Source: Limnohabitans sp. Jir61 (lineage in GTDB: Bacteria; Pseudomonadota; Gammaproteobacteria; Burkholderiales; Burkholderiaceae_C). Taken from it: a stretch of 64,000 nucleotides of DNA. The notes below the pieces were generated by a model. The model did no database searches, had not been told where the DNA came from, and was given only the letters and a program-made list of their open reading frames with translations. The translations under genes were made by a program, and so were the position numbers. Where the stretch lies: assembly GCF_003063545.1 (NCBI RefSeq), contig NZ_NESD01000001.1, positions 434,001 through 498,000 of the forward strand, in the 5' to 3' direction. Positions 1 to 9,702 of this stretch are shown here, piece after piece. Position 1 is the first letter of the stretch; the number at the start of each line of letters is the position of its first letter.

Positions 1-2362
1 CGCCTTCGTCGTCTTGTGCGAAGTTGGTCTTGGCTTTTTTCTCCACCGCAAACGAGCCTGCAAACGGCACAAACACCAACGGGTATTGCAAGCCCTTGCT
101 CTTGTGATACGTGATGACTTTCACGCACAAGGCATCGGTTTCTAAGCGTGCTTGCTGTGCATCGCTGTCGTGGTGTTGGCTTTGAATTTGTTCGCCCAGG
201 TGGCGCACCAGCGCGTGCTCGCCTTGCAGACTTTGTTCGGCGTGTTGCAGCAACTCGCCTAAGTGCAGCAGGTTACTCAAGCGGCGTTCACCATCGGGCT
301 GCGCCAACATGCGCTGCGCTACGTGTTGGCTGTGCAGCCACTGGTGCAGCATGGGCAGCACGCCGTGTTGTTGCCACAGGCCATGCCATTGGTGGAACTG
401 TTCTAGCAGTTGCTCCCACTGCGCCTCGTCTTGCGTGGTGGCCAGCACCTCGTGCAAGTCCAGTGCCCATAGACGGCTGCCTACTGCAGCACGCACCCAG
501 CCTGTTTGGCGGGGCGAAGCCACCGCACGCAACAAGCGCCACAAGTCTGTGGCCTCGGTCGATTGGTACACGCTGGTGTGGTCCGACAAATACACACTAG
601 GTATGAGTCGCGCACGCAGGCCGTGACGCACCGCATCGGCTTGCTTTTGGCTACGCACCAGCACGGCCATATCGCCGGGGGTGGCTGCACCTTTGTTCAG
701 CAGGTCTGCCATTTGGTCGGCAAACACTTGTGCTGTGTGGTTCAAGTAGCTGGTGCTGCTCACTACTTCGCTATCACCTTGCGGGTGCATTTGCCACACG
801 GTGAAGGGTGGGCACTCTTCGCCGTTCACCACCAGCGCAGGCTCTTTGCCTTGGGCTGACACTTCCACAAACTCAATCTCGCCTTGTGTCGATGCAAATG
901 GTTGCTCGGTTTGCATGAACACATGGTTCACCGCTTGCACCAAGCCCACGCTGGAGCGGTGGTTGCCGGTGAGGGTGTGCAGCGCGTCGGTATTTGTGGC
1001 TTGTGCGTCGTTGCGCGCTTGCAAGTATGTGCCCAAGTCTGCGCCACGGAAGCTGTAGATGGCTTGCTTGGGGTCGCCAATCATCACCAGCGCGTTGGCT
1101 TCGTTGCAGGCGTCTGGCGCATAGATTCGGTTGAGCGTACCGTACTGCCAAGGGTCGGTGTCTTGAAACTCGTCCACCAAAGCCACGGGGTATTGCTGGC
1201 GAATGGCGGTGGCCAATCGGCCATCGTCGGCCATCACCGCGTGATGCAGGTTTTGCAACAGGTCCGAAAAATCAAACGCGGCGCGTTGTGTCTTGGCAGC
1301 TTTGTAGGCTTCGCCCACTGCGTGTGCTGCGTGCAGGGCAATGTGTTTGTCAGTGCTTGGCTTGGCGCTAAATAAATCAACATAGTTTTGCATCGCTGCA
1401 AAGAAAGCAAATCCTTCAGCCTCGGTCCAGCCTTTGTCTTGCAGGGCTTGGGTGGTGAAGCGCTCCAGCGCTTTGAATTCTTCTTTGCTGACTTGTGCCT
1501 TCGCGCTTTGCGTGGCCCACGCTTGCAGCGCTTTGAGCCAGTTGGCAAAGTAGTCGGCACGCAAGCCTTTGATCTTTTTCTGCGCGCCCGCTTCTTGCAG
1601 TGCTTGCAACACTGCATCACTCCATGCCTCACGCGCAGCTTGTACCGCAGCTTCCACCTGTGCTTGCCACCCCATGTGCGTGTCAATGGCTTGTGTGGGT
1701 GTGATGTCGGGTGCAACCACTTCGCGTGGTTTGCGCTCTTGTTCCTTCCACATCTCGCTCAAGGTTTTCAGCAGCTTGGCTGGGTCTTGGCCGATGAGGG
1801 GTGTGATGTGTTGCAGCGTGTCGCCGCTGAGTGGGTAAAACCATTCGCGCCAATAGTCTTGCACCAGCGTGAGTTTGAGTTGGTCGGCGTTCTCAAGCCG
1901 CGTTTGCTCAAACAGGTTGTGGCTCTCTAGCGCGTGCTGCGTGAGCATGCGGCGTGACCAACCATGAATGGTGTAGATGGCCGCATCGTCCATCCACTCG
2001 GCCGCGCAGTTGAGCTGCAGCGCACAGCGTGGCCACTGCACTTCGTCAAAACTGTCGCGCAGTGTTTCTAAAAATGCATCCACCTTCAACGATGCAGGGT
2101 AGTCGCGGCCTTGCGCGCTCAAGTCAAAGTAAGTGGCGGCTTGGCTTAGGCGTGTGCGAATGCGTTCGCGCAGCTCGGCGGTGGCGGCGTCGGTGAACGT
2201 CATCACCAAAATTTGTGGGGGCAGCAAAGCCTCGGTGCGTTCGTGGCCCAGCACCAGGCGCAAGTACAGCGCAGCGAGTGTCCATGTCTTGCCTGTGCCT
2301 GCGCTGGCCTCTATGACTTGGCGGCCGTGCAGCGGCAGTGTGTGTGCGTTGAGGGCTTTCAT
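1..2362 (-). CDS. recB: RecBCD exonuclease V beta subunit, 5' part only
   Basis: RecB is the 3'-5' helicase plus nuclease subunit of RecBCD, acting in the cytoplasm on double-strand DNA ends. Translating back from the ATG at 2362 gives an N-terminus with the Walker A motif ASAGTGKTWTL at about residues 19-29, then VMTFTDAATAELRERIR (motif Ia region), typical of RecB-type UvrD helicases. The frame is still open at base 1, so about 787 residues are seen; the C-terminal nuclease domain lies outside the window. The ATG overlaps the recC stop by 4 bases (ATGA), so the two are translationally coupled. The recB family call is firm; the missing part cannot be judged. Confidence 0.93.
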   Translation of the reverse strand, partial: MKALNAHTLPLHGRQVIEASAGTGKTWTLAALYLRLVLGHERTEALLPPQILVMTFTDAATAELRERIRTRLSQAATYFDLSAQGRDYPASLKVDAFLETLRDSFDEVQWPRCALQLNCAAEWMDDAAIYTIHGWSRRMLTQHALESHNLFEQTRLENADQLKLTLVQDYWREWFYPLSGDTLQHITPLIGQDPAKLLKTLSEMWKEQERKPREVVAPDITPTQAIDTHMGWQAQVEAAVQAAREAWSDAVLQALQEAGAQKKIKGLRADYFANWLKALQAWATQSAKAQVSKEEFKALERFTTQALQDKGWTEAEGFAFFAAMQNYVDLFSAKPSTDKHIALHAAHAVGEAYKAAKTQRAAFDFSDLLQNLHHAVMADDGRLATAIRQQYPVALVDEFQDTDPWQYGTLNRIYAPDACNEANALVMIGDPKQAIYSFRGADLGTYLQARNDAQATNTDALHTLTGNHRSSVGLVQAVNHVFMQTEQPFASTQGEIEFVEVSAQGKEPALVVNGEECPPFTVWQMHPQGDSEVVSSTSYLNHTAQVFADQMADLLNKGAATPGDMAVLVRSQKQADAVRHGLRARLIPSVYLSDHTSVYQSTEATDLWRLLRAVASPRQTGWVRAAVGSRLWALDLHEVLATTQDEAQWEQLLEQFHQWHGLWQQHGVLPMLHQWLHSQHVAQRMLAQPDGERRLSNLLHLGELLQHAEQSLQGEHALVRHLGEQIQSQHHDSDAQQARLETDALCVKVITYHKSKGLQYPLVFVPFAGSFAVEKKAKTNFAQDDEG

Positions 2363-5300
2363 GCGTCAGCCTCCTCGGCGTGGTCAGCACTCAGGTGAAT
2401 CACCTTGGCGGCTTTGAACATGGGTTCGTACAAGCGAGTGGCCCAATGGTTCAGGCCAGCCTCCACATCTTCAAAACTCGTGAACACACGTTGCAAGGCG
2501 GGCGAGCCTGTGTATTCGCCGCTCTTGCCAAAGCCGCCTTCAAACGCAGCTTGCGCTTTGCCCATTGCATCTTTGCTGCCGCCGTACACGCCCATCACAA
2601 ACGCGCAGGCAGTTTTGGCGGCCACGGGCAGGGGCTGCGCCCATGCTTCTAAATAGGCATCGCACAGGTCTTGCAAATGTTCTTGCGCTTGTTCTGTTTT
2701 GATGGGATTGAGTTCGATGGCCGCATCAAAACCAATTTGCACACTGGTGGTGGGTGTGCCACTGGCGCACGCGGCCAAGTGGTGCAGCCACAGTTGGCTG
2801 AGTGTGTCGATGCGGATGACTTGGTTTTCTTTTTTGCCCTCAGTCACCGCGCCTGGGCGCAGCGCCACTTGCAGCCAATGCTGCCCAGCGTCATGCGCTT
2901 TGCCGTTCGTGTGCCACATGGTTTGGCCATTGGCCCACTCGGCACTCAGGTGCGTGTGGCCCAGTTGCCAGTGGGCAGATTGCACGCTTAAGTGCTGGGG
3001 CCACTTGGGCAACAACACATCCAGTTGCTCGCGTAGTTTTTCGCGGTCGTTCTCAAAAAGGTGTTGCTGCGCTTCGCCAAAACCGGCCATGGCCAGTTGG
3101 CCACTTAGGCGCAGTTGGTCTATGGCTTGCTGCGCATCTTCGGCCTGTGCAATGCGTTGGTTGAGTTTGTATTTTTCTAAACCGTCCAGCGAGAAAGGCT
3201 CTTCTTCCTCGGCAGCTTCTTCGGGTTGGTCTAGGCGCAAGCGCAAGCGGTCTACCAAAAACACTTCCACGGGTTGGCGCAACAAGCGCTGCAAATGTTG
3301 CAGCGTCAGCTCGGTGGGTGCTGTTTCGCTTTGCGTTGCTTCGTTTGATGCCGTTGGCGCAGACGAAGCAGGCGACGACAACAACGCACGCTGCCAATCA
3401 TCCGCATAGGTTTGGAATGTGGAGCCTTGCGTGAAGTACTTGGGCGAAAACGCTTGCAGCGGCTGCAACGGCGCAACGCACGCCAATCCACCATCGTGCG
3501 TCCACACCGCATTGAGGTAGTCCATCAGCTGCGCCACCAATACCGACGGTGGTTTGATTTCGTGGTCCGTCGTGCGTCGCCCTTGCCAGCTGATGTAGAG
3601 CTTGTCGCGTGCGGATAGCAACGCCTCTAAAAACAAATAGCGGTCGTCCTCGCGGCGCGAGCGGTCGCCTGCGCGCCAGTGTGATTGGGTGCTGCCCGCG
3701 TGTGCGGCGTCACTCATCAAATCAAAGTCGCGTGGGGTTTGGCTGCGTGGGTAGTCGCCATCGTTCATGCCCAACAAGCACACGCACTTGAAGGGGATTG
3801 AGCGCATGGGCATCAGCGTGGCGAACTGCACACCACCACCAAAGAAGCGGCGTTGCATGGCGGGCTGTTGCAGTTGGGCCATCCAGTGTTCGCGCACCAC
3901 CACCAGTGGCAGCGGGCTGTCGAGGCGGGCCAGTTGGCATTCGGCCAGCCATGTTTCTAGCGGGGCCATCACGCGCTCGATCAAACGCTCATCCGCTTCG
4001 TCGCTGGGCTTGAAGAACAAACTCACCAACTGCTGCAACACCGCCACCCATTCGGTAGGTGTGTGTTCTTGGCGCAGTTTGATTAGCGCAATTTGTGTGT
4101 GGCGCAGCCACTGCAATAGGCCATCGACCACGCGTGCGTCTAGCCCGCCCACGCCTGCTTGCGGCAGTGTGTCGGCCCACGGTGTGGCGAGGTCGTCGCT
4201 TGCGCCTGTGGCGTAGCCCAGCAGCAAACGCTCGATGCCAAACAGCCAACTGTTTTGGTTGGCGTCGGCCATGTCGGGTGCAATGCCCCACGGCTTGCGG
4301 TGTGGTGCGTCTAGGCCCCAGCGCACGCCGGCGTCGGCCAGCCAAGTGTCGAGTTGGGCCACGTCGTGTTCTTCTAGGCCAAAGCGTTCGCGCACAGCGG
4401 CCACTTCAAACAGGCTTTGCCACTCCACGCGTGTCACGCGCAGTTGGGGCAGTTGCAGCAGGGTGTCAAGGGCCTGCACCAGTGGCTCGGTGCGCGGTGT
4501 GGTGTCGGCCACGGTGTAGGGCAGGTGGCGAGCGTCATTGCTGGCAAAGCGGCCAAACACCGCATGGATGTGCGGCGCAAAGTTGGCCATGTCAGGCACC
4601 ATCACCATGATGTCGGCAGGCTTGAGCGTGGGGTCAGCATCCAGCCACGCCAGCAGTCGGTCGTGCAGCACCTCTACCTCGCGCTGGGCCGAGTGCGTTT
4701 GCACAAAGCGCACGCTGGTGTCGTCTGCGGGCACGTCGGTTAAGTGGTCGGGCAGTGGCGCAAGGTTGAGCAGGGACGACTGCAAGTGCTCCAGCATCGT
4801 GGGCTCGCGGCCTTCGTCGGCGGCTGTGTCTGCGGGGTCGACAAACACATCCACGCGGTTGAACTGGCCTTTGTATTGGTCCACATCGTCAAAGCCATCC
4901 AGCAAGTGCAAATAGTCGCGGCCATGTTTGCCCCATGCGGCTAGCAGGGGGTGCGTGTCGGTGTGCAGGGTGTATTGGTCGGCCTCACTCAATGAACCAT
5001 CGTCTTGCGGCACGGGCAAACCGGCTTTGTGCGCTTGACGTTGCTTAGACAACTTAGCCAATGGCACACGGCTTTCCACCACATGGCCCCAGTAGTGCTG
5101 ACAGGGGTTTTGCACCAGCATGAGCACTTGGCACACGCGGCCCAAAGCGGCCAGCGCCTGCACGGTTTGCATGGGCAGCGACGTCACGCCAAACACCATG
5201 ATGCGATGCGGCACACCCGCAGGGCGTTGGCCTTCGGGGAGTGATGCCATCTTGGCCATGAAGGCCTCGTGCACTTTGGCGCGTGAGCTGTAGCTGTGTT

Positions 5301-5922
5301 GTAGCTCTGCTTTGACTTCGGCGTCAGCCGCTAGGTCGTCCAGCAAATCACGCCACAGCTCGGGCTGCCAGCTTTGTGCGGCGGGCAGCGGTGTGGCCAT
5401 GCCCGTTTGCGTACGCAGTGTGTCTTTGTGATTGGCCCAGTCTTCTAGCCAATCGGCGCGGTAGTTTTGGTAGCCGTCCAGCACGTCGGCCAGCTGCGCG
5501 GCCAACTGATACGCGCGGCGGTTCATGGGCGACGCGTCAGCTTCGGCTTGGCCTAGGTAGTTTTTCAGTGGCGCAAAGCTGGGCTTGGCCAACAAACTGG
5601 GGAGCAAACGCATGATGCGCCACACCAGTGGCGACTTGTCCAGCGGCATGTGCGCGGGCACATTGCTGGGTCCCAGCACGGCACGGTAAATCTGCCACAG
5701 CTTGGCAGACGGCAGCTCGACCTGCGTGGCCGCGCAAATGCCAAGGTCTTTGGCCAAAGCCAGCTCTAGCCAATGCTTCATGCCGTTGCTTTGCACCAGC
5801 AACACCTCGGGCGCGAGCACGGGCAGCGGGTGGTTGCGGATGAACTGCACCGCCAACTCGCGCAGGCCCTCTAGCTGGTTGCTATGAAGCACCATAAAAC
5901 CGGTGGCGTGGGGGCTAGACAT
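2359..5922 (-). CDS. recC: RecBCD exonuclease V gamma subunit
   Basis: RecC is the Chi-recognising scaffold subunit of RecBCD. The 1187-residue product has the usual RecC length and an N-terminus of the expected type (MVLHSNQLEGLRELAVQFI near residues 10-28), followed by FLVDRLRLRLDQPEEA and other RecC-like stretches in the last third. The family is an inactivated helicase, so the absence of a Walker A site is expected. Start is the ATG at 5922; the ribosome site before it is weak. recB follows with a 4-base overlap. recD is not seen here and would be expected beyond recB. No sign of damage. Confidence 0.93.
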   Translation of the reverse strand: MSSPHATGFMVLHSNQLEGLRELAVQFIRNHPLPVLAPEVLLVQSNGMKHWLELALAKDLGICAATQVELPSAKLWQIYRAVLGPSNVPAHMPLDKSPLVWRIMRLLPSLLAKPSFAPLKNYLGQAEADASPMNRRAYQLAAQLADVLDGYQNYRADWLEDWANHKDTLRTQTGMATPLPAAQSWQPELWRDLLDDLAADAEVKAELQHSYSSRAKVHEAFMAKMASLPEGQRPAGVPHRIMVFGVTSLPMQTVQALAALGRVCQVLMLVQNPCQHYWGHVVESRVPLAKLSKQRQAHKAGLPVPQDDGSLSEADQYTLHTDTHPLLAAWGKHGRDYLHLLDGFDDVDQYKGQFNRVDVFVDPADTAADEGREPTMLEHLQSSLLNLAPLPDHLTDVPADDTSVRFVQTHSAQREVEVLHDRLLAWLDADPTLKPADIMVMVPDMANFAPHIHAVFGRFASNDARHLPYTVADTTPRTEPLVQALDTLLQLPQLRVTRVEWQSLFEVAAVRERFGLEEHDVAQLDTWLADAGVRWGLDAPHRKPWGIAPDMADANQNSWLFGIERLLLGYATGASDDLATPWADTLPQAGVGGLDARVVDGLLQWLRHTQIALIKLRQEHTPTEWVAVLQQLVSLFFKPSDEADERLIERVMAPLETWLAECQLARLDSPLPLVVVREHWMAQLQQPAMQRRFFGGGVQFATLMPMRSIPFKCVCLLGMNDGDYPRSQTPRDFDLMSDAAHAGSTQSHWRAGDRSRREDDRYLFLEALLSARDKLYISWQGRRTTDHEIKPPSVLVAQLMDYLNAVWTHDGGLACVAPLQPLQAFSPKYFTQGSTFQTYADDWQRALLSSPASSAPTASNEATQSETAPTELTLQHLQRLLRQPVEVFLVDRLRLRLDQPEEAAEEEEPFSLDGLEKYKLNQRIAQAEDAQQAIDQLRLSGQLAMAGFGEAQQHLFENDREKLREQLDVLLPKWPQHLSVQSAHWQLGHTHLSAEWANGQTMWHTNGKAHDAGQHWLQVALRPGAVTEGKKENQVIRIDTLSQLWLHHLAACASGTPTTSVQIGFDAAIELNPIKTEQAQEHLQDLCDAYLEAWAQPLPVAAKTACAFVMGVYGGSKDAMGKAQAAFEGGFGKSGEYTGSPALQRVFTSFEDVEAGLNHWATRLYEPMFKAAKVIHLSADHAEEADA

Positions 5923-6078
5923 GTGGGGCAGAACGGGCGAAAAAAGGGGCTAAATATTTGCGTGAGCCAGTGAGCATACTGGATGGCTGGGTGCAAACCA
6001 TGAGCCTGTGAAGTGTCAAAAAATTAACACAATAGAATTGTTTCCAGTTTAAAAATAGAAACATGACGGTTAATTGAC

Positions 6079-6330
6079 ATGCATCCAGTGCAAATTGCCA
6101 CCCTATTCACCACCGCTATCGCCATCGCCCTAGCCACCAGCGCCTGCACCCCGTCTGAACCAGCCACCAAGCCCGCTACTGAAATGGCCAACCCCGCGTC
6201 GGTGCACTGCATCAACGCAGGCGGCAAGCTGACCATCCAACGCACGCCGCAAGGCGAATTTGGGATGTGCAAATTGCCCTCGGGCAAGGTGTGTGAGGAG
6301 TGGGCTTTGTTTCGGGGGGAGTGTTCTTGA
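6079..6330 (+). CDS. DUF333 family putative lipoprotein
   Basis: The 83-residue product starts with a hydrophobic signal segment (about residues 7-21) ending TSAC, which resembles a lipobox although the -3 residue is Thr rather than Leu. The mature part carries the DUF333 pattern: NPASVHC, GGKL, GMCKLPSGKVCEEWALFRGEC, with four mature-part cysteines. DUF333 proteins are small envelope proteins, sometimes labelled putative hemolysin or linked to HslJ/heat-shock lipoproteins; the biochemical role is not established. It stands alone between recC (divergent) and the AT-rich gene that follows. Function unknown. Confidence 0.8.
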   Translation: MHPVQIATLFTTAIAIALATSACTPSEPATKPATEMANPASVHCINAGGKLTIQRTPQGEFGMCKLPSGKVCEEWALFRGECS

Positions 6331-6370
6331 AGCTAGTGTTGATTGATATGAATAAAGACAAGGTTTTTCT

Positions 6371-8230
6371 ATGGCATTAATCGAATTTTTTTTTGTTCCG
6401 CTAGATGAGTTAAGAGGTACTGGACTAGCTGAGATAAATATGAAACGGCTTGGTCGTTTCGTTGCATTAGCTGGAAAAAATGGGGCTGGTAAAAGCAGGC
6501 TATTAGCATCTCTTAGAAATTTTGTTTCGGTTCGTGCTGGGAACTTCCCGCTTCTTCATGAGATAGAGCAATCAATTGTTCAACTTGAGATCGCGTTGAC
6601 CTCCACTCCTACGAGTCATGCGGCAAATAGATGGAAAGCTGATCTTGAAACACACAAAAAATCTAAAGCATTAGCGCTCGACAGAGTTGTTACTTCGTCA
6701 TTAATTGCTGAGATCAAGGCCATCAACTTTGTTCCAAAAAATTTGAACTTGCATGATCCTCGTCAGTCTGCTATTCGCGAAATAGTTAATCGGTCAAGGC
6801 AGGCCCAAGTTCCAGGGGTAGATGGGTATGAATCAAGTTGCCTTTTCTACATTCAAAGCCTTCAAGATAGATGGTGGAATGCAAGTCATCAGCTATCTAG
6901 TGTTTCAGATCATGAGAAAAATGAAGCTTTAACTAATTACGAGAGTTTCTGTAAATTAGTTAAAGCTTTGCTAGGCGAGCCACTAGTTAGAGACTTAAAT
7001 GGTGATCCCATCCTTTTCGAAAAACCGATTTCAGATGCTTTCCTTTCAGATGGCCAAAAAGTTATCCTTCAGCTCTGTGTTGCGCTGCATGCCCAGAAAA
7101 GCGAATTAAAAAATACTGTGTTCCTTCTCGATGAGCCAGAGAACCACTTACATCCCTCGGCTGTTATTGATTTGTTGAAGAAGCTTTATGACGTAGCCGA
7201 ATCAACCCAGATTTGGGTTGCCACACATTCAATCCCATTGCTTGCTTATATTGCTAGCGTTGAGCCGATGTCTATTTGGTATGTCAACGATGGAAAGGTT
7301 GCTAATGCAGGGCGTAATCCAAAAATTGTTTTGGATAGTTTGTTAGGTGATGAGGATCGAATCGCTCAACTCTATGCTTTCACGGGACTACCCGCCCAAC
7401 TTGCGGCTGTTAATTACGCTTCTGAAAGTTTATTGCCGCCCCAAGTTATTGCTACGGGTGCCAATGACCCTCAAGTAAATCAGATTGAAAAACTTATACG
7501 AAAGGTTGCTACGTCGGATATCGTTAATCTCCTAGATTACGGGGCTGGTAAAGGACGACTATTGCAAGGGCTTGCAGCGCCCTTAGAGGAAGCTAGCAAA
7601 ACAGTCGCTACGAGCATTAGTTATTTTGCATTTGATGTGTATGCAGACGATAAAAATGAATGTCTCAAAACAATTTCTGAAAGCTACCAAGATTCAGAAT
7701 CTAGGTATTTCAACGATGACAACGAGTTTTTTTCGAGTAAAGATGAAAAGAGCATTGATGTAGTTGTCATGTGTAACGTCCTGCATGAAATTCCACCTCA
7801 AAAATGGCTTCCGATTTTTTCTATTGATGGCTTAATTAGTAGAGCACTGAAAGATGATGGGTACCTATTGATCGTTGAAGATCAGAGGATTCCTGTTGGA
7901 GAAAAAGCTCACGATTATGGATTTTTAGTCCTCGATACAAGTCAAATAAAAACATTGTTCTGCATAACTGAAGCGGAGATGAAGTCTGATTTGTTTTGTG
8001 TGGATGATCGGCGAGGAGATGGGCGGTTGAAGGCTCATTTAATTAGTAAGTCATTGCTGAATCGGATTACGTCCGATAGCCGTAAGGCTGCGCTTACTCA
8101 ATTGTGTCAATCAGCAAAGCAAAATATTCAGAAGCTAATGGTCAGTGAGCCAAGTTACGCGAACGGGCAAATTTATGCTTTCTGGCTTCAACAGTTCGCG
8201 AATTCTTCATTGTTCCTGACTGAAAACTAA
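6371..8230 (+). CDS. ABC/AAA-type ATPase fused to a methyltransferase-like domain
   Basis: The 619-residue protein joins two domains. The N-terminal half is an SMC/OLD-like ATPase: Walker A GKNGAGKS (35-42), a helical insert (about 60-200), signature-like LSDGQK (225-230), Walker B FLLDEPE (251-257) and H-loop ATHS (284-287). The C-terminal part looks like a class I SAM-dependent methyltransferase: NLLDYGAGKGRLL (386-398) matches motif I, FAFDVYADD (419-427) the acidic motif II, and VVVMCNVLHEIPP (464-476) motifs IV-V. Codon use and base composition are much AT-richer than the neighbouring genes, which indicates transfer. No TOPRIM domain is seen. A phage-defence or DNA/RNA-modifying role is inference; no known partner gene is adjacent. 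Confidence 0.8.
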   Translation: MALIEFFFVPLDELRGTGLAEINMKRLGRFVALAGKNGAGKSRLLASLRNFVSVRAGNFPLLHEIEQSIVQLEIALTSTPTSHAANRWKADLETHKKSKALALDRVVTSSLIAEIKAINFVPKNLNLHDPRQSAIREIVNRSRQAQVPGVDGYESSCLFYIQSLQDRWWNASHQLSSVSDHEKNEALTNYESFCKLVKALLGEPLVRDLNGDPILFEKPISDAFLSDGQKVILQLCVALHAQKSELKNTVFLLDEPENHLHPSAVIDLLKKLYDVAESTQIWVATHSIPLLAYIASVEPMSIWYVNDGKVANAGRNPKIVLDSLLGDEDRIAQLYAFTGLPAQLAAVNYASESLLPPQVIATGANDPQVNQIEKLIRKVATSDIVNLLDYGAGKGRLLQGLAAPLEEASKTVATSISYFAFDVYADDKNECLKTISESYQDSESRYFNDDNEFFSSKDEKSIDVVVMCNVLHEIPPQKWLPIFSIDGLISRALKDDGYLLIVEDQRIPVGEKAHDYGFLVLDTSQIKTLFCITEAEMKSDLFCVDDRRGDGRLKAHLISKSLLNRITSDSRKAALTQLCQSAKQNIQKLMVSEPSYANGQIYAFWLQQFANSSLFLTEN

Positions 8231-8367
8231 TTTAGTTGTTGTTTCTTTCCTCAACTAATATAGGTACTCTCACCCGCCCCCGCCGGTGACCAACCTGCCT
8301 TCGAGGCATTGAAGCCCAGCTTCTCGTATGCGCCGACAGGTTTCCTTTCACATTCACGGAGTCCTTT

Positions 8368-9702
8368 ATGACCACCGCACGTCGCACCCTCATCAAGGGC
8401 GCGGCAGCATTGGGCGCGCTGTCTGCTGCGTCTAGTTCTGTCATCGCTCAGCCTTTTCTTTTTTCGCCTTCCACCGAGTTGTTGCCTAAGGGCAAAAAGC
8501 GCCGCGTGGTGGTGTTGGGTGGTGGTTGGGGTGGCCTAGCCACTGCGCGCCATTTGCGCGAAGATGCACCCGACCTTGAAGTGGTGTTGCTAGAGAAGAA
8601 CCCCATCTTCTGGTCTTGCCCTTTGAGCAACAAGTGGTTGGTGGATGTGGTGGACACCTCGTTCCTCGTGCACTCGTACACCGCCGCTGCCGAGCGCATG
8701 GGCTACACGTTTGTGCAAACCGAAATCACCGACATTGACCGCGACAAAAAGCGCGTGCACACGGCGCAGGGCTTTGTGGACTACGACTGGTTGGTGGTGT
8801 CTGCCGGTATTCGCGTGACGTACGAGCCTTGGTTTGGCAACGACCGCGCCGCAGCGGCGTACACACAGAAGCATTTCTCTAGCGCGTATGTGCCCAGCTC
8901 TGAGCATTTGGCGTTGAAGCAAAAAATCAAAGGCTTCAAAGGTGGCACGTTTGTCATGACGCTGCCACCACCGCCTCACCGCTGCCCACCGTCGCCCTAC
9001 GAGCGTGCGTGTTTGATGGCCGACTATTTCAAGCGCAACAAAATTGCCGCGAAGATTTTGATTCTCGACCCCAAGCCGCGCATCATGCCCATTGGCGGCG
9101 GCTATCGCATGGCGTTTGACGAGCTGTACGAAGACATCATCACCTACGTGCCCAACGCTGGCGTGAAAGAGCTAGACCCGTACAACAAAGTGGTGAAGAC
9201 GATGGCGGGCGACTTTAAGTTTGACGACGCCATCTTCATGGGCCACCACCAAGCGGCCGACCTCGTGTGGAAGATGGGTGCGATTGGCAAGAACGCCGAA
9301 GGCAAGCCCACCACATGGGCGGCGGTGCATCCTGAGTTTTACAACTTGAAGGACGACCCCAATGTGTTTGTGATTGGTGACAGCGTGGGCGCTGTGTCAC
9401 CGCAGTTTGGCCACTACCCCAAGAGCGGCCACGTGGCCAACCGCATGGGGCGCAGTGTGTCGACCTACATCGCGCAGCAGTCCAAAGGCAAAGAGATGAA
9501 GCCCGTCATCATCGACAACCTTTGTTACATGTTGGTCAACACCGAACCACTCGAAGCCATCAGTGTGAAGTTTGATTACAAGATGGGTCCAGAGGGCCAC
9601 ATCTTGCAAACCGTCACCGACGACAACTTCCGCCGCCAAGGCCTGTGGCAAGAAGACTTGCAGTGGTACGGCAATATGGTGAAAGACTTCACGGGCGATT
9701 AA
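8368..9702 (+). CDS. FAD-dependent sulfide dehydrogenase flavoprotein (FccB/SoxF type)
   Basis: Flavocytochrome c sulfide dehydrogenase flavoproteins oxidise sulfide in the periplasm. The N-terminus has a twin-arginine signal (ARRTLIKG, then a hydrophobic stretch), and the FAD site VVVLGGGWGGLATA (about 47-60). Cys84 in WSCPLSN lies where FccB attaches FAD covalently. RCPPSPYERAC (205-215) and NLCYMLVN near the C-terminus match the segments that carry the redox disulfide in FccB. A ribosome site (GGAG) lies 8 bases before the ATG. The cytochrome subunit FccA is not adjacent, so the electron acceptor is unknown. SoxF is the alternative name for this family. Confidence 0.85.
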   Translation: MTTARRTLIKGAAALGALSAASSSVIAQPFLFSPSTELLPKGKKRRVVVLGGGWGGLATARHLREDAPDLEVVLLEKNPIFWSCPLSNKWLVDVVDTSFLVHSYTAAAERMGYTFVQTEITDIDRDKKRVHTAQGFVDYDWLVVSAGIRVTYEPWFGNDRAAAAYTQKHFSSAYVPSSEHLALKQKIKGFKGGTFVMTLPPPPHRCPPSPYERACLMADYFKRNKIAAKILILDPKPRIMPIGGGYRMAFDELYEDIITYVPNAGVKELDPYNKVVKTMAGDFKFDDAIFMGHHQAADLVWKMGAIGKNAEGKPTTWAAVHPEFYNLKDDPNVFVIGDSVGAVSPQFGHYPKSGHVANRMGRSVSTYIAQQSKGKEMKPVIIDNLCYMLVNTEPLEAISVKFDYKMGPEGHILQTVTDDNFRRQGLWQEDLQWYGNMVKDFTGD

